DNA of 51,737 nucleotides from an uncultured Eubacteriales bacterium (GCA_934525675.1 CAKSZH010000015.1:1-51737); one strand, 5' to 3'. Counted from the stretch's first letter, positions 22,963-31,754 are shown. Notes: generated by a model from the letters alone, not told the origin. Made by a program: numbers and translations.

Positions 22963-24402
22963 ATGGCAAACGAAAAAATGGTAGAGCAGATCACGTCCAT
23001 GGACGTGGATTTTGCGCAGTGGTATACCGACATCTGCAAAAAAGCCGAGCTGGTCGATTATTCCGGCGTCAAGGGCTGCATGATCATCCGTCCTTACGGC
23101 TATGCGATCTGGGAAAATATCCAGAAGGACCTGGATGCCCGCTTCAAGGCGCTCGGACATGAGAACGTCTATATGCCCATGTTCATCCCCGAAAGCCTTC
23201 TCCAGAAGGAAAAGGACCACGTCGAGGGATTTGCGCCCGAATGCGCGTGGGTTACCATCGGCGGTCAGAACCAGCTGACGGAACGCCTGTGCGTCCGCCC
23301 GACCTCGGAAACGCTGTTCTGCGACCACTTCAAGAATATTATTCATTCCTATCGCGACCTGCCCAAGCTGTATAACCAGTGGGTCAACGTCGTCCGCTGG
23401 GAAAAGACCACCCGCCCGTTCCTTAGGACCTCGGAGTTCCTCTGGCAGGAGGGTCACACCATGCACGCGACCGAGGAGGAAGCACGAGAGGAAACTCAGC
23501 GGATGCTCGGCGTGTACCGTGATTTCTACCGTGATACGCTTGCCATTCCCGCCATCACGGGACGCAAGACCGAAAAGGAAAAGTTCGCGGGAGCCGAGGA
23601 GACCTACACCATTGAGCCAATGATGCACAACGGCGTCGCGCTCCAGGGCGGTACCTCGCATTACTTCGGTGACGGCTTTGCAAAGGCGTTCGATATTACC
23701 TTCACCGATAAGGATAACAAGCTGCATTATCCGCACCAGACTTCCTGGGGTGTTTCCACCCGTTCCATCGGTGCGATCATCATGACCCACGGCGACAACA
23801 ACGGTCTTATCCTGCCGCCCCGCGTGGCGCCCATCCAGATCGTCATCATTCCCGTCGCACAGCATAAGCCCGGTGTGCTGGACCGCGCGTATGCGCTCCG
23901 CGATGAGCTTACTGCCGCGGGTTATCGCGTCAAGGTGGATGACACCGAGAATTCGACCGGCTGGAAGTTCAGCCAGTACGAAATGAAGGGTGTGCCGGTC
24001 CGTCTCGAGCTGGGACCGCGCGACATCGAAGCCGGCAACTGCGTGCTGGTCAGCCGCGTCAGCAGGGACAAAAACATCGTCCCGCTTGCGGGTATTACGG
24101 AAAGCGTGGGCAAAATGCTTGACGCCGTGCATGACGAGCTGGTCGCCCGCGCGGAAAAGAACCTCGCGGAGAAGACTCACGTCGCCCGTACCTATGAGGA
24201 ATTCCTGGACATTGCGGCAAACAAGCCCGGCTTTATCAAGGCGATGTGGTGCGGCGACAGCGCCTGCGAGGATCGGCTCAAGGATGTGACAGGCGGCGTC
24301 AAGTCCCGTTGTATCCCGTTTGAAGAGGAGCATCTCTCGGACGTGTGCGTGTGCTGCGGCAAGCCCGCAAAGCACATGGTCGTCTGGGGCAGACAGTATT
24401 GA
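22963..24402 (+). CDS. proS: Prolyl-tRNA synthetase, archaeal/eukaryal-type (type 3, no editing insertion)
   Basis: Class II aminoacyl-tRNA synthetase charging tRNA-Pro. The 479 residues match the short type. Motif 1 region is KGCMIIRPYGYAIWENIQ, motif 2 is VNVVRWEKTTRPFLRTSEFLWQEGHT, and motif 3 region is STRSIGAIIMTHGDNNG with GGTSHYFGDGFAKAF before it. An anticodon-binding domain follows, then a zinc-type C-terminal domain with C-rich segments (MWCGDSACED, SDVCVCCGKP), ending in Tyr as is typical of the group. GGAGGAAAAA places the start at ATG 22963; the upstream frame continues through repeat DNA and is not translated. Two hairpins follow the stop. Confidence 0.97.
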   Translation: MANEKMVEQITSMDVDFAQWYTDICKKAELVDYSGVKGCMIIRPYGYAIWENIQKDLDARFKALGHENVYMPMFIPESLLQKEKDHVEGFAPECAWVTIGGQNQLTERLCVRPTSETLFCDHFKNIIHSYRDLPKLYNQWVNVVRWEKTTRPFLRTSEFLWQEGHTMHATEEEAREETQRMLGVYRDFYRDTLAIPAITGRKTEKEKFAGAEETYTIEPMMHNGVALQGGTSHYFGDGFAKAFDITFTDKDNKLHYPHQTSWGVSTRSIGAIIMTHGDNNGLILPPRVAPIQIVIIPVAQHKPGVLDRAYALRDELTAAGYRVKVDDTENSTGWKFSQYEMKGVPVRLELGPRDIEAGNCVLVSRVSRDKNIVPLAGITESVGKMLDAVHDELVARAEKNLAEKTHVARTYEEFLDIAANKPGFIKAMWCGDSACEDRLKDVTGGVKSRCIPFEEEHLSDVCVCCGKPAKHMVVWGRQY

Positions 24403-24407
24403 GGATC

Positions 24408-24511
24408 GTTCCGCCGGTCACAGACCGGCGGAACGGGGATGCCCGGCTCCGGGCGGCAAGCCCCTCAAGATTCATCAGGGGAACGGTGTGTGACACGTGT
24501 TCCCCCTTTTT
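24408..24511 (+). terminator. Tandem terminators after proS
   Basis: First a 13-bp perfect stem CGTTCCGCCGGTC/GACCGGCGGAACG (24408-24436) without a U tract, then GGGGAAC..GTGTTCCCC (from about 24478) followed by T5 near 24507-24511. Confidence 0.7.
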
Positions 24512-24582
24512 GACCGATCGAAAGGGATGCACGCCCGCTTCCGCGGAGCACGGTTCCATCAAAAGAAAGGAGGGGATTTCGC

Positions 24583-25764
24583 TTGCGCACATTCTTCCGG
24601 ACGATCCGGGAATTCTGCCGCCGGGTGGATCCCGTCCTGTTCTTTGCCACGCTCGGACTGTCCGTCATCGGGCTTGTTACGGTCGTGGGATGCCTGTGGG
24701 GCGAATACGCGTCGCTCGGACGCGCGCTCCGCAGCAGCGCGTTTCTCATGCAGATCGCCATGACGCTGTTCGGCACGGTCTGTATGTTTGTCATCGCCAA
24801 CATGGATTACCGCGTCATCGTGGATAAATTCTGGATCATCATGCTGGTCGCGTCTGCGGGGCTCCTTGCCGTGACACTCGTGTTCGGCTCGTCCGGCGAG
24901 ACCATCGAAACCTCCAATAAAAGCTGGCTCCGCATCCCCGGTATCGGCATCAATGTGCAGCCGTCCGAGTTCGTCAAGATCACGTTTATCTGTACCTTTG
25001 CCAAGCATCTGTCGCTGGTCCGGGATCAGATCAACCGTCCGCTTGTACTTCTCGGTCTCGGTGCACACGCGGGCGTCATTGTCGGACTGATTCTGCTGTC
25101 CGGCGATCTCGGCGTCGCGCTGGTGTACATGGGAATCGTACTGGTCATGCTGTTCTGCGCAGGGCTCAGCCTTTGGTATTATGTCGGCGCGGGCGGCATC
25201 CTGGCGCTCCTTTTTCCGTATCTCTGGGAAAAACTGCGGACGGATCAGAAGGAACGGATTATTTACGGCTTCAACCCGGAGGGCGACCCGCTGAATAAGG
25301 GGTTTCAGCCGCTGATGTCGCGCCGCGCGATTGCAAACGGCGGGGTGTTCGGCAGAGGAATCCGCGGCGGCACCTATTATCAGAATCTGACCACGGGCAG
25401 ACTGACCGACTACATATTCGCGGCGATCTGCGAAAAATTCGGTTTTTTCGGTGGGCTTCTGGTCATCGGCGTGTTTGTCGTCGTCGTTGCGCGCCTTGTT
25501 ATGATCTGTTCCAGAAACGGTGCCGGGTACGGAAAGTTCATCTGTGTCGGAATTGCCGCCATGGTGCTGGTGCAGACACTGGAGAGCGTCGGGATGTGCC
25601 TTGCCATGATGCCCGTCATCGGTATCACGCTTCCGTTCATTTCCTGCGGCGGCTCGTCTGTGCTTGCCACGTATCTGCTCTTCGGCTTTGCCCAGAGTGT
25701 GTATGTTCACAGCGGTCCCGGTGATCGCTTCAGCGAATCCTTCCGCCTGCGTGCCCGCGCCTAA
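24583..25764 (+). CDS. FtsW/RodA/SpoVE family peptidoglycan glycosyltransferase
   Basis: 393 residues, about ten membrane helices. SEDS proteins polymerise lipid II together with a class B PBP. The conserved extracellular loop includes WLRIPGIGINVQPSEFVKI, with LLSGDLGVALVYMGI and GFQPLMSRRAIANGGVFGRGI further on, and the end block is TLPFISCGGSSVLATYLLFG. The start is a TTG at 24583 with AAGGAGG about 9 nt upstream. No mur, mre or fts neighbours are present, so whether it serves elongation (RodA) or division/sporulation (FtsW/SpoVE) cannot be decided here. Its terminator hairpin reaches into the ribosome binding site of the next gene. Confidence 0.9.
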   Translation: MRTFFRTIREFCRRVDPVLFFATLGLSVIGLVTVVGCLWGEYASLGRALRSSAFLMQIAMTLFGTVCMFVIANMDYRVIVDKFWIIMLVASAGLLAVTLVFGSSGETIETSNKSWLRIPGIGINVQPSEFVKITFICTFAKHLSLVRDQINRPLVLLGLGAHAGVIVGLILLSGDLGVALVYMGIVLVMLFCAGLSLWYYVGAGGILALLFPYLWEKLRTDQKERIIYGFNPEGDPLNKGFQPLMSRRAIANGGVFGRGIRGGTYYQNLTTGRLTDYIFAAICEKFGFFGGLLVIGVFVVVVARLVMICSRNGAGYGKFICVGIAAMVLVQTLESVGMCLAMMPVIGITLPFISCGGSSVLATYLLFGFAQSVYVHSGPGDRFSESFRLRARA

Positions 25765-25801
25765 CGTGTAAGCATTTTTTGCTGATTCCCCGGTATATTT
25801 T

Positions 25802-25856
25802 TCCCTCCCGGAGCATACCTTCTTTTGAACGAAGAGAGATCCGGGAGGGATTTTTT
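25802..25856 (+). terminator. Terminator-like hairpin that contains the DUF4830 ribosome binding site
   Basis: TCCCTCCCGG (25802-25811) pairs perfectly with CCGGGAGGGA (25841-25850), followed by T6 (25851-25856), and the next ATG is at 25857. The only ribosome binding site of the next gene, GGGAGGG, is the 3' arm of the stem. Confidence 0.75.
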
Positions 25857-26330
25857 ATGTTTGTATATTCCATGCGGGCGACGACGGTAAAGTTTTTCGG
25901 AGTGGTCAGTGCGGCTTTGGTCGTGCTGATCGTGCTGATCGCGGTAGTTCCGGCGTACACGGGGGGCGCCGCGGCAGTTGGCAATGTGGATTATCGGTAC
26001 GACAATATCCGCACCGAGGCGGACGTGGAGAATTTTCTCTCCCAGTTCGGCTGGAAGGTCGATGCCTCCACGCTGACGAGCGCCGCGGTCACGGTTCCCG
26101 CGGAGTTTGACGCGGTATTTGCGGCGTACAACGAGATTCAGAAACGGCAGGGACTTGACCTGTCCGGCTACAAAAAGAAGGAAGTCATGCGGTATACATA
26201 CGAGGTGTCCAACTATGACGGCTATGACGGCAAGGTGTACGCTACGGTGCTGGTCTACCGCAAGCACGTCATCGGCGGCGATATCTGCTCGGCGGATGTG
26301 TCCGGTTTCCTGCACGGGTTTGAAAAATAA
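25857..26330 (+). CDS. DUF4830 domain protein, single membrane anchor
   Basis: 157 residues: one N-terminal helix (about 10-33) and an extracytoplasmic domain with the pattern I recall for DUF4830: NIRTEADVENFLSQFGWKVD, VTVPAEFDAVFAAYNEIQKRQGLDLSGYKKKEVMRYTYEVSNY, VLVYRKHVIGGDICSADVSGFLHGF. This family occurs in Clostridia and has no known function. The start is ATG 25857, whose ribosome binding site lies within a terminator stem, so expression is probably low or conditional. A start at 25872 has no ribosome binding site. It is downstream of the RodA/FtsW gene, but functional linkage is uncertain. Confidence 0.85.
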   Translation: MFVYSMRATTVKFFGVVSAALVVLIVLIAVVPAYTGGAAAVGNVDYRYDNIRTEADVENFLSQFGWKVDASTLTSAAVTVPAEFDAVFAAYNEIQKRQGLDLSGYKKKEVMRYTYEVSNYDGYDGKVYATVLVYRKHVIGGDICSADVSGFLHGFEK

Positions 26331-26378
26331 CCCCGATACCAATTCGGATGGCGGGGACTCCTTACTGTTCCGAAAAAC

Positions 26379-26412
26379 AAAAAACGTCCGGAGCCGTTCC
26401 GGGCGTTTTTTC
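26379..26412. terminator. Bidirectional convergent terminator
   Basis: AAAAAACG..CCGGA pairs with TTCCGG..CGTTTTTT (26379-26412), with A and T tracts at opposite ends. It separates the DUF4830 gene from ttcA. Confidence 0.85.
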
Positions 26413-26422
26413 GTTTATGGGA

Positions 26423-27169
26423 TCACCGTCGGCAGTCATTGTTCATGTTGTCCGGGAAAAATCCGTCAACCTCTCCCCGCTCCATGGCAAGGAGAATCCG
26501 GTGCCGTAAGCCCTTGTGCTTTCTTTCCAGCTCCTTTACCAGCTTTCCGATCTCCGCGCGTTCGGTGTGCCCGTCCTCTGGGCAGGGGGATTTCAGGATC
26601 GGGAGCGGTGTTCCGGAGACAAAGTACAGAACGTCGGATTCCTTGACGTCCAGCATCGGACGGATGAGCGTGATGCCGTTGTCAAGCACCGTGACAGGCG
26701 AAAAACAACCGATGCGCCCCTCAAAAAACAGATTCATGAGAAACGTGTTGACCGCATCGTCCAGATGATGCCCGAGTGCGAGCTTGTTGCAGCCGAGTTT
26801 CTTTGCCGCGTCGTACAGCGCGCCGCGCCGCATCCTCGCGCAGAGCGAGCAGGGATTTTCCTCTTTCCGTTCCCGGAACACAATGTCAAAGATCTGTGTC
26901 GGAACGATGTGATACTCCACGCCGAGCCCGTCGCAGAATTTCCGGATACCGGAAAAGTCCGCTGGCGGATCGAAGCCCATGTCCACCGTGACGGCGACAA
27001 CCTCGTAACGGTGCGGATAAAACCGCCGCATTTCTGCGAGCGCGGCAAGCAGGGCAAGCGAATCTTTCCCGCCGGAAATGCCCACCGCAATGCGGTCGCC
27101 GTCCGAGATCATACCGTATTTTTCCGAGGTGCGGCGCACGCCGCCGAGAATGCGTTTCAGCGTCTGCAT
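26423..27169 (-). CDS. ttcA: tRNA 2-thiocytidine biosynthesis protein TtcA-like
   Basis: 248 residues. A PP-loop ATPase that activates C32 of tRNA for sulfur insertion. The PP-loop is SGGKDS (32-37). C107 and C110 (CSLC) and C196 (SPCPEDG) are the three cysteines that hold an [4Fe-4S] cluster in TtcA. GHHLDDAVNTFLMNLFFEG is the other family block. TilS would lack this cysteine pattern and be longer. It starts 18 bp after the trmN6-like gene, giving a two-gene tRNA-modification operon. The target base assignment follows the family and is not proven here. Confidence 0.9.
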   Translation of the reverse strand: MQTLKRILGGVRRTSEKYGMISDGDRIAVGISGGKDSLALLAALAEMRRFYPHRYEVVAVTVDMGFDPPADFSGIRKFCDGLGVEYHIVPTQIFDIVFRERKEENPCSLCARMRRGALYDAAKKLGCNKLALGHHLDDAVNTFLMNLFFEGRIGCFSPVTVLDNGITLIRPMLDVKESDVLYFVSGTPLPILKSPCPEDGHTERAEIGKLVKELERKHKGLRHRILLAMERGEVDGFFPDNMNNDCRR

Positions 27170-27187
27170 GGTTGCTCCTTTCGGATA

Positions 27188-27985
27188 TCAGTCAAATGAG
27201 CAGGTGTCGTAGATCCTTTGTGCGCGGGCGGTCATGGGACGTTCTCCGCCGGGGAGCTTTTCGGTTAAGAAGAGCGGCGGGGTGATGCGGACTTCGGGCG
27301 CTCCGTCCCGCCGCGCCTCCACGAGCACCATCGACGGCTCCGCGTCCGCGTCGGCATGGACAAAGGTCATGCGCTTCGGCTCCAGTCTGGCATCCCGGAG
27401 GGCGACCGTCAGGTCGGCGAGGCGGTCGGGACGGAATACCACGAAGAACTTCCCGCCGGAACGGAGAAGCCGCGACGCGGCAAGGCAGAAGTCTCCGATG
27501 TCGCCCATGACCGCGTGACGCGCCATACGCTTTGCGTCGCCGGAGCTGACGATCCCCGTGCCCGCACGGCGGTAGGGAGGATTGGCGAATACCGCGTCGA
27601 GTGCTCCTCCGGTGTCGCGGGAAGAAATATCCCGTACATCGGCAAGATGAGGAATGAGCCGGTCCGCAACGCCGTTTTCTTCCGCGTTTCGCCGGATGAG
27701 ATCCGCGAACTCCGGCTGGATTTCAAAGGCGTGGATGCGCGCGACCTTTTCCCTTGCCAGAAGCAGCAGGGGAATGATGCCCGTCCCGCTTCCGAGGTCG
27801 GCGGCGACGGCGTTCTTCATGACCGGCGCGAATGCCGCGAGCAGATACGCGTCGGTACCGAAGGTCAGTCCGTCGGTCTTCTGAATGAGACGGATTTTTT
27901 CGTTGACCTCGTCCACCCGTTCGTTCCCGGCGGGAACCGGCTTGATTTCGGGGCATTCCCTGCCCGGATTTTGATTTATTTTCAA
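27188..27985 (-). CDS. tRNA1(Val) A37 N6-methyltransferase-like protein
   Basis: 265 residues, SAM-dependent. After an N-terminal strand pair (IRLIQKTDGLTFGTDAYLLAAF, diagnostic of the TrmN6/YfiC group), motif I is AADLGSGTGIIPLLL and the catalytic motif IV is FANPPYRR, the NPPY form used for exocyclic adenine methylation. The C-terminal region is FVHADADAEPSMVLVEARRDG. The start is TTG 27985 with GGAGG 8 nt upstream; the frame extends further but has no ribosome binding site. Co-transcribed with ttcA. The family as a whole methylates tRNA or rRNA adenines, so the substrate is inferred. Confidence 0.88.
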   Translation of the reverse strand: MKINQNPGRECPEIKPVPAGNERVDEVNEKIRLIQKTDGLTFGTDAYLLAAFAPVMKNAVAADLGSGTGIIPLLLLAREKVARIHAFEIQPEFADLIRRNAEENGVADRLIPHLADVRDISSRDTGGALDAVFANPPYRRAGTGIVSSGDAKRMARHAVMGDIGDFCLAASRLLRSGGKFFVVFRPDRLADLTVALRDARLEPKRMTFVHADADAEPSMVLVEARRDGAPEVRITPPLFLTEKLPGGERPMTARAQRIYDTCSFD

Positions 27986-28171
27986 TGTAAAACACCTCCC
28001 GGAACAATTGCGACATACGGGATGCCGCAATGTCTGACGATACTGCGGCAAGCAGCACAGAAATGCTGCCGCCGACGAGCGGCGGGTAACGCCTCCCGGC
28101 GCACGGCTGATGGCGATACCAGGCATACGGCGAATCTGCCGCCTTGCAAGCGGTTTTGCGGCACAATAAGG

Positions 28172-28205
28172 AACGGAGCAAGACCTTGGCGGCACTTGCT
28201 CCGTT
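28172..28205 (-). terminator. Hairpin after the ferredoxin gene
   Basis: AACGGAGCAAG and CTTGCTCCGTT arms (28172-28182 and 28195-28205), 19 bp past the stop. The U tract is poor. The rest of 27986-28171 has no gene. Confidence 0.55.
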
Positions 28206-28223
28206 ATGTTCGTTGGTTTCGGA

Positions 28224-28394
28224 TTACTCCGCTTTGGGAGCTCCGACAGGGCAGGTCTCAGCGCAGGTTCCGCAATCGACGCACAGATCCGCGTTGATGA
28301 CGTACTTGCCGTCGCCTTCGCTGATCGCGCTGACGGGACATGCTTCCGCACATGCGCCGCAAGAGACGCAATCATCAGAAATCTTATATGCCAT
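28224..28394 (-). CDS. 2[4Fe-4S] ferredoxin, clostridial type
   Basis: Only 56 residues. Two CxxCxxCxxxCP motifs are present: C9, C12, C15, C19 and C38, C41, C44, C48. The spacing between them and the length match classic clostridial ferredoxins, low-potential electron carriers for hydrogenase, pyruvate:ferredoxin oxidoreductase and Rnf-type reactions. ATG 28394 has GGAGGT about 9 nt upstream and a good promoter. The ending GAPKAE is typical. It is monocistronic. Codon choice is highly biased, fitting strong expression. Confidence 0.95.
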   Translation of the reverse strand: MAYKISDDCVSCGACAEACPVSAISEGDGKYVINADLCVDCGTCAETCPVGAPKAE

Positions 28395-28423
28395 CGTGAT
28401 GTACCTCCATAATTGATAATACT

Positions 28424-28451
28424 ATTGTATCATATATTTTGTATTTTGCAA
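28424..28451 (-). promoter_or_regulatory. Ferredoxin promoter
   Basis: Leftward TTGCAA (28451-28446), 16 bp, TACAAT (28429-28424), about 30 bp before the start codon. Confidence 0.75.
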
Positions 28452-28569
28452 GCGGTTTCGGGATATTTTTTTGACTTTTTCACGGGGGAACGCCCGGAAA
28501 CCGAACCGGAAAACGGTCAGGACGGCGGAATTTTCCCGAAAACATCTTCCGATATTCTGATCTGACGGT

Positions 28570-30363
28570 TCAGTCGTTGCGCTCAGGAGTATCCGTTTCC
28601 GTGCCGGATGCGGGGAGTTCCGCTGTTTCGGCGGGGACCTCCGCTCCGGCGGCATCGGTTCCGGGAACGGGATCCGCATTGCTGTCAGCCGGGTGGCCCT
28701 TGCCGCGCGGGTCCTTACCGCGTCCCGATTCGTTCCGTGCCGGATGGTCACCGCGCTTCTGTCCGCGTCCCTGTCCCCGATCGGAATCGTTGTTCCGGGG
28801 AAGAACCTCCACGTTGTCGCGGTGATACATCTTCTGGGGGGTATCGGGCGAGTCGATGAGGAATACCCGGACGGTGCCCGCAAGCGGATTGACTGCCGTC
28901 ACCTTGCCGATGCCGTCGGCGGTACGCACCATGGTATCCACGGCGGGGGTCAGACGGGTTTCCTCGGCGTACACCTCGTGCTCATAACGAAGGCAGCACA
29001 TCAGTCTGCCGCAAAGCCCGGAAATTTTGGCGGAGTTGAGGGACAGATTCTGTTCCTTTGCCATCTTGATGGAAACCTGTCCGAAATCGGAAAGAAAGGT
29101 GGAACAGCAGAGCGGCCTGCCGCAGACGCCGAGTCCGCCGAGCAGCTTTGCCTCGTCGCGGATGCCGATCTGCCTGAGCTCAATACGCGTATGGAACACG
29201 CCGGCAAGATCCTTGACCAGTTCGCGGAAATCCACCCTGCCGTCCGAGGTGAAGTAAAAGAGCAGCTTGGTGTTGTCGAAGGTGTACTGCGCCTCGACCA
29301 GCTTCATGTCAAGCTTGTGCGCCGCAATCTTTTCGCGGCAGACGCGGAAGCATTCCTCCTCGCGGCGGCGATTGTCCTCATCGTGTGCGCGATCCTTTTC
29401 GTCGGCGGCGCGGATCACCGGACGGAGCGGGGAAACCACCTCGTCGGCGGGGATAAAGCGGTTGCCGATGACGATTTCTCCGAATTCCTGCCCGCGCGCG
29501 GTCTCCACGATCACGGCGTCTCCGGGAACGGACTTGACGGAGCCGGGCGCAAAGAAATAAATTTTTCCCGCCCCGCGGAAGCGGACGCCGACAATCTCGG
29601 TGACGGGAGAGGTTGCAAACGCGGATTTTTCCTTGTCCCCGTCGGATTCGTCCGGTTTTTTCGATGTATCCGGAACGGCGGGAATGGGGGTGGTGCCCGC
29701 AAAGCAGAGCGGGTCATCCAGATAGTTTTCGGCGGTCAGCCCCTTGAATCCGAGGTCGATGATGGGATCGGCATCGGTCTCCGCCGCGGCGAAGGGAAAC
29801 GGTTCCGCGCTCGGCGCGACGCGGGTGGGGGTAATGTCGGAAACCATCGGCACGGACCGCTCCCCCCTTGCGCCGTTTTCCGCGGGGCGGTTCTGGCGGT
29901 TCCCGTTCGCCTGACGATCGGGACGTCCCTGTCCGTTCTGACGGGAACGGTTGCGGTCGCCCGTGCGCCCGGAACCGTCGCGGCTGTCGCCGCTCCGGTC
30001 ATTGTTCCGGTTGTCTTCGCGGTTGTTCCGGCGGTCTCGCTGGCGGGAATCGTCGCGTTCTGCGCGGCTGCCGTCGCCGGGCTTGCGCGGACCGGACTGG
30101 CGGTTCTGCCTGCCGCCATTCTCTCCCGGGCGGCGGTCGGCACGGCGGTCTGCGCCGGATGTTTCGTCAGCTCCGGTTTCGGTTGTGTTCTGTGCCGGCT
30201 TCATCCCCGCCTGGCGTTCCTCTGCGGGGCGGTTCCCCGTATGATGGCGGCGTCCGCCGCGGTGGGTGCGGCGGCGTTTTGCGCCGCCCTCCGGGGAAGT
30301 CTGTGCGGCTCCGTCCTGCATACCTGCGGGACGGGTATCTTTGCGATCTTCGTTGTTTTCCAT
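28570..30363 (-). CDS. ricT: RicT/YaaT (PSP1 domain) protein with long disordered arms
   Basis: 597 residues, against about 275 for B. subtilis RicT. The PSP1 core (about 260-500) includes EIVGVRFRGAGKIYFFAPG, ARGQEFGEIVIGN, IELRQIGIRDEAKLLGGLGVCGRPLCC and KISGLCGRLMCCLRYEHEVY; the CGRPLCC and CGRLMCC clusters bind Fe-S in the RicAFT complex, which directs RNase Y maturation of mRNAs. The N-terminal 200 residues are Arg/Asn/Gly/Asp-rich with many RN, RD and RG pairs, and the C-terminal 75 are also disordered. GGAGG precedes ATG 30363. It follows holB by 121 bp, the usual Firmicute order. RicA and RicF are not in the window. Confidence 0.92.
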   Translation of the reverse strand: MENNEDRKDTRPAGMQDGAAQTSPEGGAKRRRTHRGGRRHHTGNRPAEERQAGMKPAQNTTETGADETSGADRRADRRPGENGGRQNRQSGPRKPGDGSRAERDDSRQRDRRNNREDNRNNDRSGDSRDGSGRTGDRNRSRQNGQGRPDRQANGNRQNRPAENGARGERSVPMVSDITPTRVAPSAEPFPFAAAETDADPIIDLGFKGLTAENYLDDPLCFAGTTPIPAVPDTSKKPDESDGDKEKSAFATSPVTEIVGVRFRGAGKIYFFAPGSVKSVPGDAVIVETARGQEFGEIVIGNRFIPADEVVSPLRPVIRAADEKDRAHDEDNRRREEECFRVCREKIAAHKLDMKLVEAQYTFDNTKLLFYFTSDGRVDFRELVKDLAGVFHTRIELRQIGIRDEAKLLGGLGVCGRPLCCSTFLSDFGQVSIKMAKEQNLSLNSAKISGLCGRLMCCLRYEHEVYAEETRLTPAVDTMVRTADGIGKVTAVNPLAGTVRVFLIDSPDTPQKMYHRDNVEVLPRNNDSDRGQGRGQKRGDHPARNESGRGKDPRGKGHPADSNADPVPGTDAAGAEVPAETAELPASGTETDTPERND

Positions 30364-30484
30364 GAAAACCTCCGTGCGCCTTGTCCGGCGCGGTTCTGTA
30401 TCACTGTATATGGTTCCGGCGCACCGGGCGGCGGTACCGGGAAAGCATCCGGTAGCCATGCGGAATGCCGGTGTTGAAAGTCCG

Positions 30485-31492
30485 TCAGAGAAGTCCCGCG
30501 TCCGTGCCGAGCTTGGTGAAGGTCAGGCGCAGATTGGCGTTGCGGGACAGGCGGTCATACGCTTCGGTTACGGCGCGGTACAGGGCCGACAGCTCCTGCG
30601 CGCTCCGCCCGGAAACGGATTCCGCTTCCGCGGAGGTATAGAAGAAGCACAGCGTCGGCTCGTCGCTTTTGCGCAGGGCAAGCAGGTCGCGCACCGCCAC
30701 GCCGAGCAGGGAGAGAAAGCGTAACAAATCCTCCCGCTTGTTCCCCATGTCGCCCATCAGCTTCAGGTATTCCGCCGCATTGGCTGCACCGAGAAACCGG
30801 CGGACGTATCCGCGTTCCTCCACGAGCGGCTTGCGCTTGTCGGGGTGCAGAAGCTCCAAGGCGCGCCCGATGCTGCCGTCGGCTCCCGCTAAAATGTCGG
30901 ACATTTCCGCCTCCGGAATCCCGGCGGTTTTGCCCGCACGGTCGAGACAGGCGCGGATGTCCGCCGGGGGAATCGGCTCCATGCGGAGAACCGGCGCACG
31001 GCTACGGACGGTTTCCAGCAGGTTTTCCGTGTTGGCGGCAAGCAGAAGGAAAAGCACGTATTGCGGCGGCTCCTCCAGGGTCAGGAGCAGTGCGTTCTGC
31101 GCCTGCGGAGTCATGGTTTCCGCGTCCTCGATCACGTAGATCTTGGTATCGGTGTCGTTGGGGGCGATCAGCACGTCCTCGCGGAGAAACCGGATCGCCT
31201 CCACGCCGAGTGTGGCACGTCCCTTGTCTTTTGCCACGCGGATGTAGTCCGGAGAATTTCCGGACAGGATTTTGCGGCAGGAGGGACAGGTCATGCAGGG
31301 GAGCGGGGCGCCCGGGATCTTTCTGTTTTCACAGGAGAGCGCCATGGCGATGCGGAGCGCGAGCGTGTGTTTTCCGCTGCCCGCGGGACCCGCGAGAATG
31401 TACGCGTGAGAGAGCTTCCCGGAGCGGATCTCTCCGTCAAGACGCGCGGCGAGCGCCCGGTTGCCGACGAGGTCCGGAAAAGCCGTTTCCAT
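30485..31492 (-). CDS. holB: DNA polymerase III, delta prime subunit
   Basis: 335 residues, AAA+ clamp-loader subunit. DLVGNRALAARL starts the fold. P-loop GPAGSGKHT (about 43-51), a zinc module with CENRKIPGAPLPCMTCPSC, then DTKIYVIEDAETMTPQAQNALLLTLEEPP (sensor and arginine region, SRAPVLRMEP). The C-terminal third is a helical collar domain. The start is ATG 31492 with GGGGGAG upstream; the longer frame adds eight residues with no ribosome binding site. It is the first gene of the holB-ricT transcript, with a consensus promoter. Confidence 0.93.
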   Translation of the reverse strand: METAFPDLVGNRALAARLDGEIRSGKLSHAYILAGPAGSGKHTLALRIAMALSCENRKIPGAPLPCMTCPSCRKILSGNSPDYIRVAKDKGRATLGVEAIRFLREDVLIAPNDTDTKIYVIEDAETMTPQAQNALLLTLEEPPQYVLFLLLAANTENLLETVRSRAPVLRMEPIPPADIRACLDRAGKTAGIPEAEMSDILAGADGSIGRALELLHPDKRKPLVEERGYVRRFLGAANAAEYLKLMGDMGNKREDLLRFLSLLGVAVRDLLALRKSDEPTLCFFYTSAEAESVSGRSAQELSALYRAVTEAYDRLSRNANLRLTFTKLGTDAGLL

Positions 31493-31531
31493 AAAACTCC
31501 CCCTTCCCGTATGCATCTTATCTGACTTCTC

Positions 31532-31560
31532 ATTATATCAAAAAATCTGCGTTCTGTCAA
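31532..31560 (-). promoter_or_regulatory. holB-ricT promoter
   Basis: Leftward TTGACA (31560-31555), 17 bp, TATAAT (31537-31532): perfect consensus, 40 bp before holB. The interval 31561-31698 is otherwise empty. Confidence 0.9.
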
Positions 31561-31698
31561 CCGGTAACCGTTAACTGCCGTTCTCCGGCTTTCGTGGGAC
31601 TCGCCCGGTGCCGTGTGCGGAACAGTACTGCGGAGAACGGACGGCGGGAGTGCTGTTGTCCGCCTCCGGCAGGCTTCCGGACACAGGAATAAAACGGA

Positions 31699-31727
31699 AC
31701 CGCCCCGGCAAATGACGGGGCGGTTTT
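31699..31727 (-). terminator. Terminator of the Gld-type ABC operon
   Basis: AACCGCCCCG (31699-31708) and CGGGGCGGTT (31716-31725) around a 7-nt loop, about 30 bp past the DUF4340 gene, with GTTTTATTCC following on the - strand. Confidence 0.7.
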
Positions 31728-31754
31728 CGGATCCGAAATGCGGCGCTGCCTGTA

